14,560 nucleotides of DNA from NCBI GenBank assembly GCA_021156265.1, contig JAJNBR010000062.1, forward strand, positions 1-14,560, written 5' to 3'. The notes beneath the pieces are model-generated. The model ran no database searches. It had not been told where the DNA came from and worked only from the letters and a program-made list of their open reading frames with translations. The position numbers and the translations under genes were made by a program. The stretch comes from Flavipsychrobacter sp. (lineage in GTDB: Bacteria > Bacteroidota > Bacteroidia > Chitinophagales > Chitinophagaceae). This document shows, one piece after another, positions 1-8,061 of this stretch (its first letter is position 1; each line of letters begins with the position of its first letter).

Positions 1-511
1 CCGCAGTACAGCTGTAAATACCATCATCATCAACGGAAATACGGCTTTGAAAGATCAGCTGGTCTTCGTTATTAAAAACCTGGAAGGCCTCATACTGACT
101 TGTCTCGCCTGTCTGCCCAAACATCAACGACACAACAGGAGTAGTGATAAAACGCTGCGGTATGGCAACTTCGGTGTCAGTGACAGCAACAAGCGTCTCA
201 TCGGGTATCACTGTATCATTGATGATGTTCCTTTCAAGCAATGTAACGATAAAAACAAACTCAGTATCATCGGGTAATTCGGGAGTAGGAAATATTTTAC
301 TCTCCAGCGGCTCTTCATTTTCTATTACAATGTTCCCCGAATAGTAAACTGTTAGCTTACCAGGCTCGCTCCTGTAATCCATGCGGTAGTTGCGCAGAAC
401 TTTCCTGCACATTTCCGTTGGCTCGAGACCAAATGCGGTGCAGAGCTTACCCGGTTTAGATTCGTGTTGCAGCTCTACTGTAAACAATACCTTATAAAAT
501 ACAGCTCCCAT
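1..511 (-). CDS. Hypothetical protein beside eCIS genes, C-terminus beyond window
   Basis: I do not recognise this protein. An open frame on the minus strand runs from an ATG at 511 to the window edge with no stop, giving 170 residues that begin MGAVFYKVLFTVELQHES. An in-frame stop at 551-553 lies upstream and no other ATG, GTG or TTG falls between, so this start is well fixed. The visible part is acidic, rich in short hydrophobic stretches alternating with charged residues (for example residues around TEFVFIVTLL), and looks like a mostly beta-strand soluble protein. It has no signal peptide or membrane segment. It lies 77 bases downstream of the DUF4255/Pvc16-like gene on the same strand, so the two are probably co-transcribed and this is likely an accessory or structural part of the injection particle. 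That role rests on position only. Confidence 0.7.
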   Translation of the reverse strand, partial: MGAVFYKVLFTVELQHESKPGKLCTAFGLEPTEMCRKVLRNYRMDYRSEPGKLTVYYSGNIVIENEEPLESKIFPTPELPDDTEFVFIVTLLERNIINDTVIPDETLVAVTDTEVAIPQRFITTPVVSLMFGQTGETSQYEAFQVFNNEDQLIFQSRISVDDDGIYSCTA

Positions 512-588
512 GCGCTGATTAAGGTTTAAACTGGTGATAATGAAAAACCCTTACTTAAATTGATGAATCCCTTATCTACTAATTGGCA

Positions 589-1173
589 TTACTTGTTCGA
601 TAGCGACAAATCTATCCCTTGTACAATACTCGAACTTCTAATGATCGGCGCTTCCTTATCGAGGATAGCGATCATTCTGACTTTATACAAAACAAAAGGC
701 ACCATTTTACTGCCCATCGTTTGCCATACCTGGTTACTTTGATCGAAATTCGGCGAGTTCAATTCCAATATGATCTTCTCCAACCCGGCAGTCTTCTCCG
801 CCGCAGTAAAATCAACATCTTCATAAACATTCTTTCCCTGGAAGATGGTAATGAGCAGCGAAATAAACTTCAACGCGCTCTCATAGTTATCCTTCTTAAA
901 CTGCGCAGTAAACAGTACCCATAAATTAAGTGTTATCTCCGCGTTCTTCAGGTTTAGCTTAGTAGAGTTACCGGGATCAACTGAATAAACAGGAAGATTT
1001 CTAAACGTCTTGTCTTGCTCTACATTAAAAAGCGTGATAAATATCTGATCCTTGCTATTAGTGTCCGGATCCTTTGGAAGGCTTGATAATTCTACTTCGG
1101 GACCTGCAGTCGTTCGTGCGTCGATCTGGGTGTTAAGGATCCTTTTAATGAAATTCAATGATACATCTATCAT
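589..1173 (-). CDS. DUF4255 / Pvc16-like tube terminator protein of a contractile injection system
   Basis: The 194-residue product fits the Pvc16 N-terminal (DUF4255) family, the small protein thought to cap or terminate the tube of PVC/Afp-type injection particles. The family layout is visible: an N-terminal helix beginning IDVSLNFIKRILN, a segment ITLFNVEQDKTFRNLP (Leu-x-Asn-(Ile/Val)-Glu then Arg-Asn), a hydrophobic strand with LNLWVLFTAQF, then ESALKFISLLITIFQGKNVY, and the C-terminal IILELNSPNFDQSNQVWQTM followed by MVPFVLYKVRMI. The length is typical of the single-domain form. Translation starts at the ATG at 1173, about 57 bases after the likely transcription start of a candidate promoter in the divergent spacer. 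It is the first gene of a leftward unit and is transcribed away from the tape-measure gene. The family assignment is by recognition and no search was run. Confidence 0.85.
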   Translation of the reverse strand: MIDVSLNFIKRILNTQIDARTTAGPEVELSSLPKDPDTNSKDQIFITLFNVEQDKTFRNLPVYSVDPGNSTKLNLKNAEITLNLWVLFTAQFKKDNYESALKFISLLITIFQGKNVYEDVDFTAAEKTAGLEKIILELNSPNFDQSNQVWQTMGSKMVPFVLYKVRMIAILDKEAPIIRSSSIVQGIDLSLSNK

Positions 1174-1236
1174 CGCTCTCTCTGTTTTCTGGTGTGGTGA
1201 TTCGATGAGAAAATTAGGATAACAATTTTATTATTT

Positions 1237-1265
1237 CAAACTTTGATTAAGAAATTATTAACCAA
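1237..1265 (-). promoter_or_regulatory. Candidate Bacteroidota-type promoter for the leftward DUF4255 unit
   Basis: Read on the minus strand, TTG (1265-1263) is followed after 18 bases by AAAGTTTG (1244-1237). This matches the Bacteroidota consensus TTG / TAnnTTTG except for A in place of the first T. Transcription would begin near 1230. The -7 box sits in an odd palindrome, TCAAACTTTGA (1236-1246), so the plus strand shows an equally good -7-like AAACTTTG at 1238-1245. I see no well-placed TTG for the plus direction. The rest of the 128-base spacer (1174-1301) is AT-rich and unremarkable. Confidence 0.4.
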
Positions 1266-1301
1266 TCAAACCTCTTTCGTCATCTAAAACATTGGTAATA
1301 A

Positions 1302-2750
1302 ATGAAGTCTGCCAAAAACATTATCGATAAAATTTTTTTGGACTTCACTTACAACGTGAAGGGAGCAAATAAACCCGAAGCGATGGATGAAACCCGCTCA
1401 TTTTTTTATACCAATTTATTGCCAAAAATAGATACAGTACTGTCGCAGCGCGGCATTGAAGGCCATCTCCGGATAGACTCGCTAACCATCGACCTTGAAA
1501 AAATATCACTCGAAGACCTGCCTTACCGGCTCATTACGGAACTGGAGGCAGAACTCGGTAAACACGCGCGTAATGCGGCTTTCACCAAAACAAGTGATGA
1601 CAATGATACTCAAATTGAAAACGACATAGATTCGCTGATCTTTTTTCTGGAGAATGGCATGTTACCGTGGCATTACGACAAAAAGCTGCATCCCGAAAAA
1701 CTGCTTATCCGTATTCTTTCCGGGAACAGGCCATTTGCGATCGCCAGACTAAAAAAGGTCTTTAACGAGAATTCAATCGCCCTCGAACGTTTTATTCTTC
1801 AATTTGCCGGTCAACAGGTAAATAATATTTTTCAGTCGCTGGCGCCGGAAGAACACGCACTGCTGAACGACTGGTTTCAGTTTATTATTACTACCGGCGA
1901 AACAGCACATATCGCAAGAGCGTTTCGCTTTGCGATTGACCATACGATCATTGAAAGCAAAACAGCTTTAGCAAAGGCAGTTACCGAAGAGTTAATACTG
2001 CCCTACCTGGGTGCGGACAAGTCATTGCTTCCTGAGATTGTTACAGCATTACCAGAATTAAATGGTTATAGATCCCCTGCCTTAACCAGGCACCAAAACG
2101 CACATACTACCTTTTTTAAAACACTTAAGAAAAAATACAGCAGCACACGAACGCTACTAGCGGAAGAAAATACAAGTCGCAGCACCAGCGCCGCTTTATC
2201 CAGAGAAAAAGTTCATCTCTCTCAATCGAAGGAAAGGACCGAATCACCTCAAACTTCTTTCACTATTAGCAACGCAGGACTGGTGATTCTATTTCCTTAT
2301 CTGCAGATGTTTTTCAGCGAGATGGGACTTGTACGGGGCGAGGAATTCACTAACACAGCGGCACAGCTAAAAGCAGTGCAAGTACTACAATATCTTGCGA
2401 CCGGCACATTAAAAACCCCGGAGCACCTGTTGGCTTTAAATAAAGTAATGTGCGGAATAGATATTGCAATGCCCTGCCCGGGCAGACTTAGGTTAACAAC
2501 AATCCAGAAACAAACATGTGATGTGCTGCTGAACGCAGTAGTAACAAACTGGCCCGCTTTAAAGAATACAAGCATTGGCGTTTTGCAGGAAACCTTTCTT
2601 CGAAGAAATGGTGCTCTTAAAAAAGACGGCGACAACTGGGTACTGCATGTAGAACGAAAAGGCGTGGATGTATTGATCGACGAATTACCATGGGGATTCG
2701 GCGTAGTTAAATTTCCATGGAATGAGTATTTTGTACATGTACAATGGTAA
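1302..2750 (+). CDS. Contractile injection system tape measure protein (CIS_TMP family)
   Basis: This 482-residue protein belongs to the family annotated as contractile injection system tape measure protein, found beside the AAA+ gene in PVC/Afp-like loci. The N-terminal part (about 1-90) opens with a helix around NIIDKIFLDFTYN and a segment LRIDSLTIDLEKISLEDLP, the usual family start. A Ser/Thr/Lys-rich linker lies at about 275-320. The diagnostic C-terminal part begins at Asn324 (NAGLVILFPYLQMFFSEMGL), continues through VLQYLATGT, a LNKVMCGI segment and TSIGVLQETFLRRNGAL, and ends with DELPWGFGVVKFPWNEYF and a terminal Trp. A tape measure would set tube length during assembly, although how this family works is poorly known. 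The gene heads the rightward unit, and its last seven bases overlap the ATPase gene, suggesting coupled translation. Confidence 0.85.
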   Translation: MKSAKNIIDKIFLDFTYNVKGANKPEAMDETRSFFYTNLLPKIDTVLSQRGIEGHLRIDSLTIDLEKISLEDLPYRLITELEAELGKHARNAAFTKTSDDNDTQIENDIDSLIFFLENGMLPWHYDKKLHPEKLLIRILSGNRPFAIARLKKVFNENSIALERFILQFAGQQVNNIFQSLAPEEHALLNDWFQFIITTGETAHIARAFRFAIDHTIIESKTALAKAVTEELILPYLGADKSLLPEIVTALPELNGYRSPALTRHQNAHTTFFKTLKKKYSSTRTLLAEENTSRSTSAALSREKVHLSQSKERTESPQTSFTISNAGLVILFPYLQMFFSEMGLVRGEEFTNTAAQLKAVQVLQYLATGTLKTPEHLLALNKVMCGIDIAMPCPGRLRLTTIQKQTCDVLLNAVVTNWPALKNTSIGVLQETFLRRNGALKKDGDNWVLHVERKGVDVLIDELPWGFGVVKFPWNEYFVHVQW

Positions 2751-4090
2751 CCGCTATGAAAATATCACAAACCATGAAAAGCGAGCTTGAGTGGCTCGGG
2801 CAAATAATTGAAACAAGGCTGAAACTGTATTTTGGCCAGGACGCTGTCTTCAAAGCCATAGAAGATATCCAGCCGCCCGCACTCAACAAACTATCTGATA
2901 ATTACAGCAATTTTGTCAATACCAAGAAGCTTGGATTTGCAGATCGCGTATTGCTGGCAATCTCATTGGTACCCTTGTTGCAACCCCAGATGTTTGACAT
3001 GCTGATGATACGCAACAGCAATACCGACAAACGATTTGTCGAATTTGGCGGCGTAACGGGAACGCATTTCAGCGGCATCCTGCCTACATTGGATACACTG
3101 CTCTTCATACTGGCGGGAAGTGATGTACAACAGCGTTTGGCATGCCTGTCGCAATTCAACAACGGGCACCATCTGTTCAAGCATAATTTGCTATCCCTGG
3201 AAAGGGGTCCTGCACACGAACCATTGACAAGCGCTATTATCCATCCGACCTCTGAACTGCTCGAAGGTTTGATGCCGGGCCGAAATAATGGCTCTGAATA
3301 TTCTATAGGAATCCCTGCTAAAAAAATAACGACGCAACAAACATGGAATGATTTGATCCTGGAAGACACTGTTATGAACCAGATAGAAGAAATCGGAGCT
3401 TGGGTAAAGCATGGACATCGCCTGCATACCGAGCTTGGCCTTGGCAGCAAACTCAGTCCCGGTCATCGGTGCCTGTTCTATGGTGCTTCCGGCACAGGCA
3501 AAACGCTAACCGCGACGCTAATAGGCAAACTAGCCAATTTACCGGTATACAGAATAGACCTGTCGATGCTTGTTTCAAAATATATAGGCGAAACAGAAAA
3601 AAATCTGGAGCAATTATTCACCAGGGCGGAAGACAAAAATTGGGTACTATTCTTTGACGAAGCCGACGCACTCTTTGGCAAGCGCACCAATGTGAGAGAT
3701 GCCCATGACAAATATGCCAACCAGGAAGTTTCTTATCTGCTGCAACGTGTAGAGGAGTACCATGGCCTTGTGATACTTGCCACGAACTTCAAATCAAATA
3801 TTGATGATGCCTTCGCGCGCCGCTTTCAAACGGCCATACATTTCCCGATCCCGAAAGTTCAGCAGCGCAAAAAACTGTGGATGAGTATGTTACCGGAAAA
3901 ACTAAAACTCGACAATGATATTAATGTCGACAAGCTTGCGGAACAGTATGAATTAAGCGGAGGGTCTATCATCAACATTGTAAGATTTTGTTCGCTTATG
4001 GCATTGGCACGCAACAGGGGAAAAATTATTTTGCCTGATGTAATGGAAGGTATTAAGCGTGAATTTGTTAAGGAAGGCAAGGCAATGTAA
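2744..4090 (+). CDS. AAA+ ATPase of the contractile injection system (Pvc15/Afp15-like)
   Basis: This 448-residue protein has an N-terminal family-specific region (about 1-200) and a complete AAA+ domain. Walker A is GASGTGKT at 247-254 and Walker B is VLFFDEAD at 301-308, with Asp305 and Glu306 for magnesium binding and hydrolysis. The sensor-1 Asn is near 348 (ATNF), and the paired arginines of DDAFARRF (359-360) fit the arginine finger. PVC and Afp loci carry a single such ATPase near the end of the cluster. It is needed for particle assembly or effector loading, but its exact job is unsettled. The first ATG (2744) overlaps the tape-measure stop by seven bases; Met5 (2756) is a possible alternative start. 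No signal peptide or membrane segment is seen, so it should act in the cytosol. Confidence 0.88.
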   Translation: MVTAMKISQTMKSELEWLGQIIETRLKLYFGQDAVFKAIEDIQPPALNKLSDNYSNFVNTKKLGFADRVLLAISLVPLLQPQMFDMLMIRNSNTDKRFVEFGGVTGTHFSGILPTLDTLLFILAGSDVQQRLACLSQFNNGHHLFKHNLLSLERGPAHEPLTSAIIHPTSELLEGLMPGRNNGSEYSIGIPAKKITTQQTWNDLILEDTVMNQIEEIGAWVKHGHRLHTELGLGSKLSPGHRCLFYGASGTGKTLTATLIGKLANLPVYRIDLSMLVSKYIGETEKNLEQLFTRAEDKNWVLFFDEADALFGKRTNVRDAHDKYANQEVSYLLQRVEEYHGLVILATNFKSNIDDAFARRFQTAIHFPIPKVQQRKKLWMSMLPEKLKLDNDINVDKLAEQYELSGGSIINIVRFCSLMALARNRGKIILPDVMEGIKREFVKEGKAM

Positions 4091-4094
4091 TATA

Positions 4095-4107
4095 ACAAAT
4101 TATTTGT
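4095..4107. repeat. AT-rich dyad between the ATPase and effector genes
   Basis: ACAAAT and ATTTGT form a perfect inverted repeat around a single T, five bases after the ATPase stop codon and about 47 bases before the effector start. The symmetry extends outward with one mismatch. There is too little loop for a strong hairpin and no T-tract, so it is not an intrinsic terminator. It could be a protein-binding site controlling the effector gene separately, or chance in AT-rich DNA. Confidence 0.3.
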
Positions 4108-4153
4108 GATTTAGATATAGTGTGTCTAACTTGTAGTAACATTCACCATCACC

Positions 4154-7100
4154 GTGCTGACAGCCGCAGCCAAAATATCGAAGCCCGTTTCATCAAAGAA
4201 CACTGTGCAACGAAAAACACAGCCGGCTGCTTCTGCGCCTTCTAAAATCTCCTTTTTCAGCAAAAATTCCACGGTCCAGCGCAAGCCGGAGTTGAGCAAT
4301 ACTTTTGTCACAGCAAGCAGCACAACAACAACTTTATCCGCGCAGCCCAGCCGCCAGTCGATCATACAACCGAAGGCAATCGGACAGGCGTCGATAAAAC
4401 CTATTGTACAAACTAAGATAGAAATAGGCGCTCCCAACGACAGGTACGAACAGGAAGCGGACAGTGTAGCCGACAAAGTAGTCAGCACACCCGATTCTGC
4501 AGTTTCTGTTTCAGCAGCGAAAAGCAACGGCATCAAGCGCAAAACTCCGTACCCGGGAATCGTGTACCCGATGCGCATTTCGCGCATCGCTATGAAGCGC
4601 ATACAAAACCAGCGCACCACCAGAACCAGCAACACCCCGGCCACCAGGCCGTTAAATATTGAAGCTAAGCTCAATAGTACAGCAGGACGCGGCAGCCCTA
4701 TGGATGCCAAAACCCGCGCATTCATGGAACCGCGTTTCGGTGCGGACTTCAGCGGTGTGCGCATACATACAGACCGTACGGCAGCGCAGATGAATAATGC
4801 CTTAGGCAGCTATGCGTTTGCGTACAACAATAACATTTATTTCAACCAGGGTCAATTCCAACCTGCTACAACAGCGGGTAAACGATTGCTTGCGCATGAG
4901 CTGACGCACGTAGTACAACAAGGTGCTGCCGTGCAGCGAATGTCTATTCCCCAGATATCGCAGCGTCCACCTCCCGGCAATGCTATACAAGGTTTAGGCG
5001 TTCAGGATGTACTGGACTATTTTGCAGATAAGGCCAATAACATTCCCGGCTTTTCGCTGCTTACATTCATTATTGGTGTTAACCCCATCAATTGGCGGGA
5101 TGTGCCACGCACACCTGTTAATCTATTCCGCGGGATCATTGGCCTGATACCCGGGGGCAATCTCATTTTCGAGGCGTTGCAAAACCACGGTATCCTTGAC
5201 CAGGTAGGCAACTGGATGATGGGTAAATTCTCGGAACTGGGAATGGCAGCCAGTCTTTTCGGTGACGCTATCGACCGGTTTATCGATTCATTAAGCTGGA
5301 CAGACATCTTCGATCTCGGTGACGTATGGAACCGGGCCAAACGCATTTTCACCGAACCAATAGACCGTATCATCAGCTTCATTACAGGACTCATAAGGGA
5401 CATCATTAAATTCATTAAAGATGCCATCCTGCGACCGCTTGCAAGACTGGCCGAAGGCACCCGCGCCTACGACCTGCTGAAAGCTGTGTTAGGTCAGGAT
5501 CCGATAACCGGTGACCCTGTACCCCGCACGCCTGATACACTCATTGGTGGCTTCATGAAACTGATAGGCCAGGAAGAAATATGGGAGAACATTAAGAAAG
5601 GCAATGCCATAGCACGCGCATGGGCATGGTTCCAGCAAGCGCTGTCAGGACTTATGGGTTTTGTCAGACAAATCCCAACGGTCTTCGTACGCGCTCTCAC
5701 CTCGCTCGAGCTGATGGACATTGTACTGGTGCCAAGAGCGTTCGCTAAGGTGGCCAGTGTGTTCGGCGGTTTCATCATGGACTTCATGAGATGGGCGGGT
5801 AATACTATATGGGATCTTTTGGAGATTATATTCTCAGTAGTTGCACCGGGTGCTATGCCGTACCTGAAACGTGCAGCTGGCACGTTCCGCACTATTTTGC
5901 AAGACCCGATCGGTTTTATCAGAAACCTGGTGCGCGCCGGTATCATGGGCTTCAGGCAGTTTGCTTCGCGGTTCCTGACGCATTTAAAGAATAGCCTTAT
6001 CCAGTGGATCACAGGCGCGATGTCGGGTGCCAATATCTACATACCTCAGTCGCTGACAGTGATGGAAATAATCAAGTTCGTGTTATCTATACTCGGACTG
6101 ACCTGGCAAAACATCAGGCAAAAACTGGTTCGCGCCGTTGGCGAGCCTGTGGTACTAGCCATGGAGACCACGTTTGATATTGTGAAAACGCTGGTAACAC
6201 AGGGCCCTGCCGCGGCGTGGGATAAAATACTGGAAGCTATCAGCAACATACAGCAGATGGTGATGCAGGGCATCATGGAGTTTGTGAGTACGCGCATTGT
6301 GCAAGCTGCCATCACGCGGCTATTGACCAGCCTGAATCCTGCGGGTGCGTTCATCCAGGCTATCATCGCCATTTACAACACGATCATGTTCTTTATCGAA
6401 AGATTAAGGCAGATATCGCAGGTGGCAGTGTCGTTCATTAATTCGATCTCGGCCATAGCATCGGGTAATTTGGCTGCCGCAGCCAACCGCGTAGAGCAGA
6501 CAATGGCTGGTACGCTAACGCTGGTCATCAGCTTCCTGGCACGACTGGTAGGACTGGGCAGAGTAAGCGATGCGATCACCAATGTCATCAACCGTATCAG
6601 GCAACCAATAGACAGGGCGCTCGATCGTGTAATAGAATGGATCATCAGCACCGCCAGAAGGCTGGGCAGATTCGTGGTACAAACCGTGGGAGGATGGTTG
6701 GGCTTAAGACGTCCAATGAGATCTACCGATGGCGTGCAGCACACGTTGTACTTCGCAGGTTCGCCTCCTAGATTGATGATAGCAACGACACCAATGCCGG
6801 TGCGCGACTACATTACCGCCATAAAACGTGACAACGGTTTAACAGATGCACAAGTTGGACCGTCTATACAAGTAGTGGGACAGATAGAAGCCAAGCAAGC
6901 CGAAAACCATGTGGATGAGAACAAGAAAGCACAGCAGGTTAATGACATCAACACACTGCTGATAGACCTTGCCTTAAAGATGGCAGTAATACCAATGGGA
7001 CCGTCGACCGCTAACTCAGGCCACCTGTTTGGCGGTCTGCATGGCGAATGGGGCACATCGGCGACGGTGATATTTAAACAGAAACCTTTCCCACGCGGGT

Positions 7101-7918
7101 CTGAGCCGGCAGTAAATTCAACCAACTTCAGTTACATCAACGTGAGGAAAGACGGCAGCGGTTCCTACTATGTAAAAGGTCACCTGTTGAACGATAACCT
7201 TGGCGGACCGGGTAATACCTGGGCTAACCTGACACCAATAAACCGCGATGCCAACAAGGCTCACCAGCTAAATTTTGAGGATGCTGTCAAAACCGATGTG
7301 AACGGCAGCCCGGCTCGTGGCGCTGCAACAGATAGTGGCCCGAGGTTTGGGTACATGAAATCGTTCAGTGTAACAGTGGTGGTTGGCCGTGGCGTACCCC
7401 TGAGCCTGCAGATTTTACGAGGTGAAACAGACAAAGAAGCCTCAGATATACCAGGCTGGCAATCGGGCTACGACATCCAGGAAGTAACCGACCTGCTGAC
7501 CGCCGAGCAATACGTTCCTACCGCTATTCGCTGTGGTGCTATTGTAAAAGGCACATCCGGTGCTGAACGAAGTGTGTCATGCGGAGTTACTAATGACATT
7601 CACTACGGCGATCTCACCAAATATCAGCTGGGCCTGCGACCCAAGACACCGGTTGTGCTCGCCAATCTCTTCAACGAGAACGCCAATAACGACAACGAGA
7701 GAGCCGCACCATTCATGGCTCTTACAGGCATTGGAAAAGTAAGGGCACTAAATATTTTCGATGCGTTCATGAACAAGGGCAGGATCACCAATGGTATCGC
7801 AGACATCGGAATATTGATGACAACACTCAACAAGCAGAACCCCAGCAAGCTGATCACTTCGGGCACTGTACCTGACGACAAGAGAAATAAGGCAAAGGCC
7901 CGGAGAAACAACAGGTAA
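4154..7918 (+). CDS. eCIS-core (DUF4157) multidomain protein with C-terminal nuclease-like toxin region
   Basis: This 1254-residue protein is the likely cargo of the injection system. Residues 1-90 are low-complexity with repeated VQRK motifs (18-21, 41-44, variant VQTK 85-88). An RYEQEADSVADKVV segment (about 98-111) and the block around 165-263 form the eCIS-core domain, with HELTH at 248-252 and a closing VQRM (260-263). Residues about 280-850 are long amphipathic and hydrophobic helices, as in other eCIS cargo proteins. A toxin-like region follows: GHLLNDNLGGPG with His1010, NLTP with Asn1025, then Asn1034 and His1037. This resembles DNA/RNA non-specific endonucleases (Endonuclease_NS_2 type). 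LTGIGKVRA (1190-1198) looks like a helix-hairpin-helix, and the last 14 residues are strongly basic. The start is GTG at 4154; an in-frame stop lies at 4127-4129 and there is no nearby ATG. Nuclease activity is inferred, not shown. Confidence 0.85.
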   Translation: MLTAAAKISKPVSSKNTVQRKTQPAASAPSKISFFSKNSTVQRKPELSNTFVTASSTTTTLSAQPSRQSIIQPKAIGQASIKPIVQTKIEIGAPNDRYEQEADSVADKVVSTPDSAVSVSAAKSNGIKRKTPYPGIVYPMRISRIAMKRIQNQRTTRTSNTPATRPLNIEAKLNSTAGRGSPMDAKTRAFMEPRFGADFSGVRIHTDRTAAQMNNALGSYAFAYNNNIYFNQGQFQPATTAGKRLLAHELTHVVQQGAAVQRMSIPQISQRPPPGNAIQGLGVQDVLDYFADKANNIPGFSLLTFIIGVNPINWRDVPRTPVNLFRGIIGLIPGGNLIFEALQNHGILDQVGNWMMGKFSELGMAASLFGDAIDRFIDSLSWTDIFDLGDVWNRAKRIFTEPIDRIISFITGLIRDIIKFIKDAILRPLARLAEGTRAYDLLKAVLGQDPITGDPVPRTPDTLIGGFMKLIGQEEIWENIKKGNAIARAWAWFQQALSGLMGFVRQIPTVFVRALTSLELMDIVLVPRAFAKVASVFGGFIMDFMRWAGNTIWDLLEIIFSVVAPGAMPYLKRAAGTFRTILQDPIGFIRNLVRAGIMGFRQFASRFLTHLKNSLIQWITGAMSGANIYIPQSLTVMEIIKFVLSILGLTWQNIRQKLVRAVGEPVVLAMETTFDIVKTLVTQGPAAAWDKILEAISNIQQMVMQGIMEFVSTRIVQAAITRLLTSLNPAGAFIQAIIAIYNTIMFFIERLRQISQVAVSFINSISAIASGNLAAAANRVEQTMAGTLTLVISFLARLVGLGRVSDAITNVINRIRQPIDRALDRVIEWIISTARRLGRFVVQTVGGWLGLRRPMRSTDGVQHTLYFAGSPPRLMIATTPMPVRDYITAIKRDNGLTDAQVGPSIQVVGQIEAKQAENHVDENKKAQQVNDINTLLIDLALKMAVIPMGPSTANSGHLFGGLHGEWGTSATVIFKQKPFPRGSEPAVNSTNFSYINVRKDGSGSYYVKGHLLNDNLGGPGNTWANLTPINRDANKAHQLNFEDAVKTDVNGSPARGAATDSGPRFGYMKSFSVTVVVGRGVPLSLQILRGETDKEASDIPGWQSGYDIQEVTDLLTAEQYVPTAIRCGAIVKGTSGAERSVSCGVTNDIHYGDLTKYQLGLRPKTPVVLANLFNENANNDNERAAPFMALTGIGKVRALNIFDAFMNKGRITNGIADIGILMTTLNKQNPSKLITSGTVPDDKRNKAKARRNNR

Positions 7919-7983
7919 CATAAATTGCTGACCAGCATGCAAATCTGCGCCCGACAAGGCTTTCACAGCATTTGAAGAAAATT

Positions 7984-8018
7984 TTTGGATTCTATTAAGT
8001 AATTTCTCCTTTACTTTG
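7984..8018 (+). promoter_or_regulatory. Candidate promoter for the arginine operon
   Basis: TTTG (7984-7987) is followed after 23 bases by TTACTTTG (8011-8018), which differs from the Bacteroidota -7 element TAnnTTTG at one position. The spacing is at the long end of what has been reported for this phylum. Transcription would begin near 8024, giving an untranslated leader of roughly 290 bases before the GNAT gene. No other good candidate was seen in 7919-8311. Confidence 0.4.
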
Positions 8019-8061
8019 TATTGTCAAAACTTTACAATCTCTTTCGAACCAACGTCAAAAG

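Noticed and set aside
560..924. Short plus-strand open frames over the DUF4255 gene (560-742, 619-924)
   Set aside because: They lie antisense to a recognisable family protein, have no motifs, and have no plausible promoter.
2902..3450. A 182-codon open frame on the minus strand within the ATPase gene
   Set aside because: Its composition (Cys- and Ser-rich, no motif) is that of a shadow frame; the plus strand encodes a complete AAA+ protein here.
4126..4764. A 212-codon open frame on the minus strand opposite the cargo gene's N-terminus
   Set aside because: It is a mirror frame of the low-complexity, Ser/Thr/Ala-rich coding region. The plus-strand frame carries recognisable eCIS-core motifs through the same bases.
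4892..4912. HELTH motif read as proof of an active metalloprotease toxin
   Set aside because: The motif is a regular part of the eCIS-core/DUF4157 domain, and activity of this domain is not something the sequence can show. I treat it as a domain marker only.
7919..7980. Intrinsic terminator after the cargo gene
   Set aside because: I found no GC-rich stem followed by a T-run in this stretch; GCTGACCAGC has only a 3-bp arm and no T-tract.
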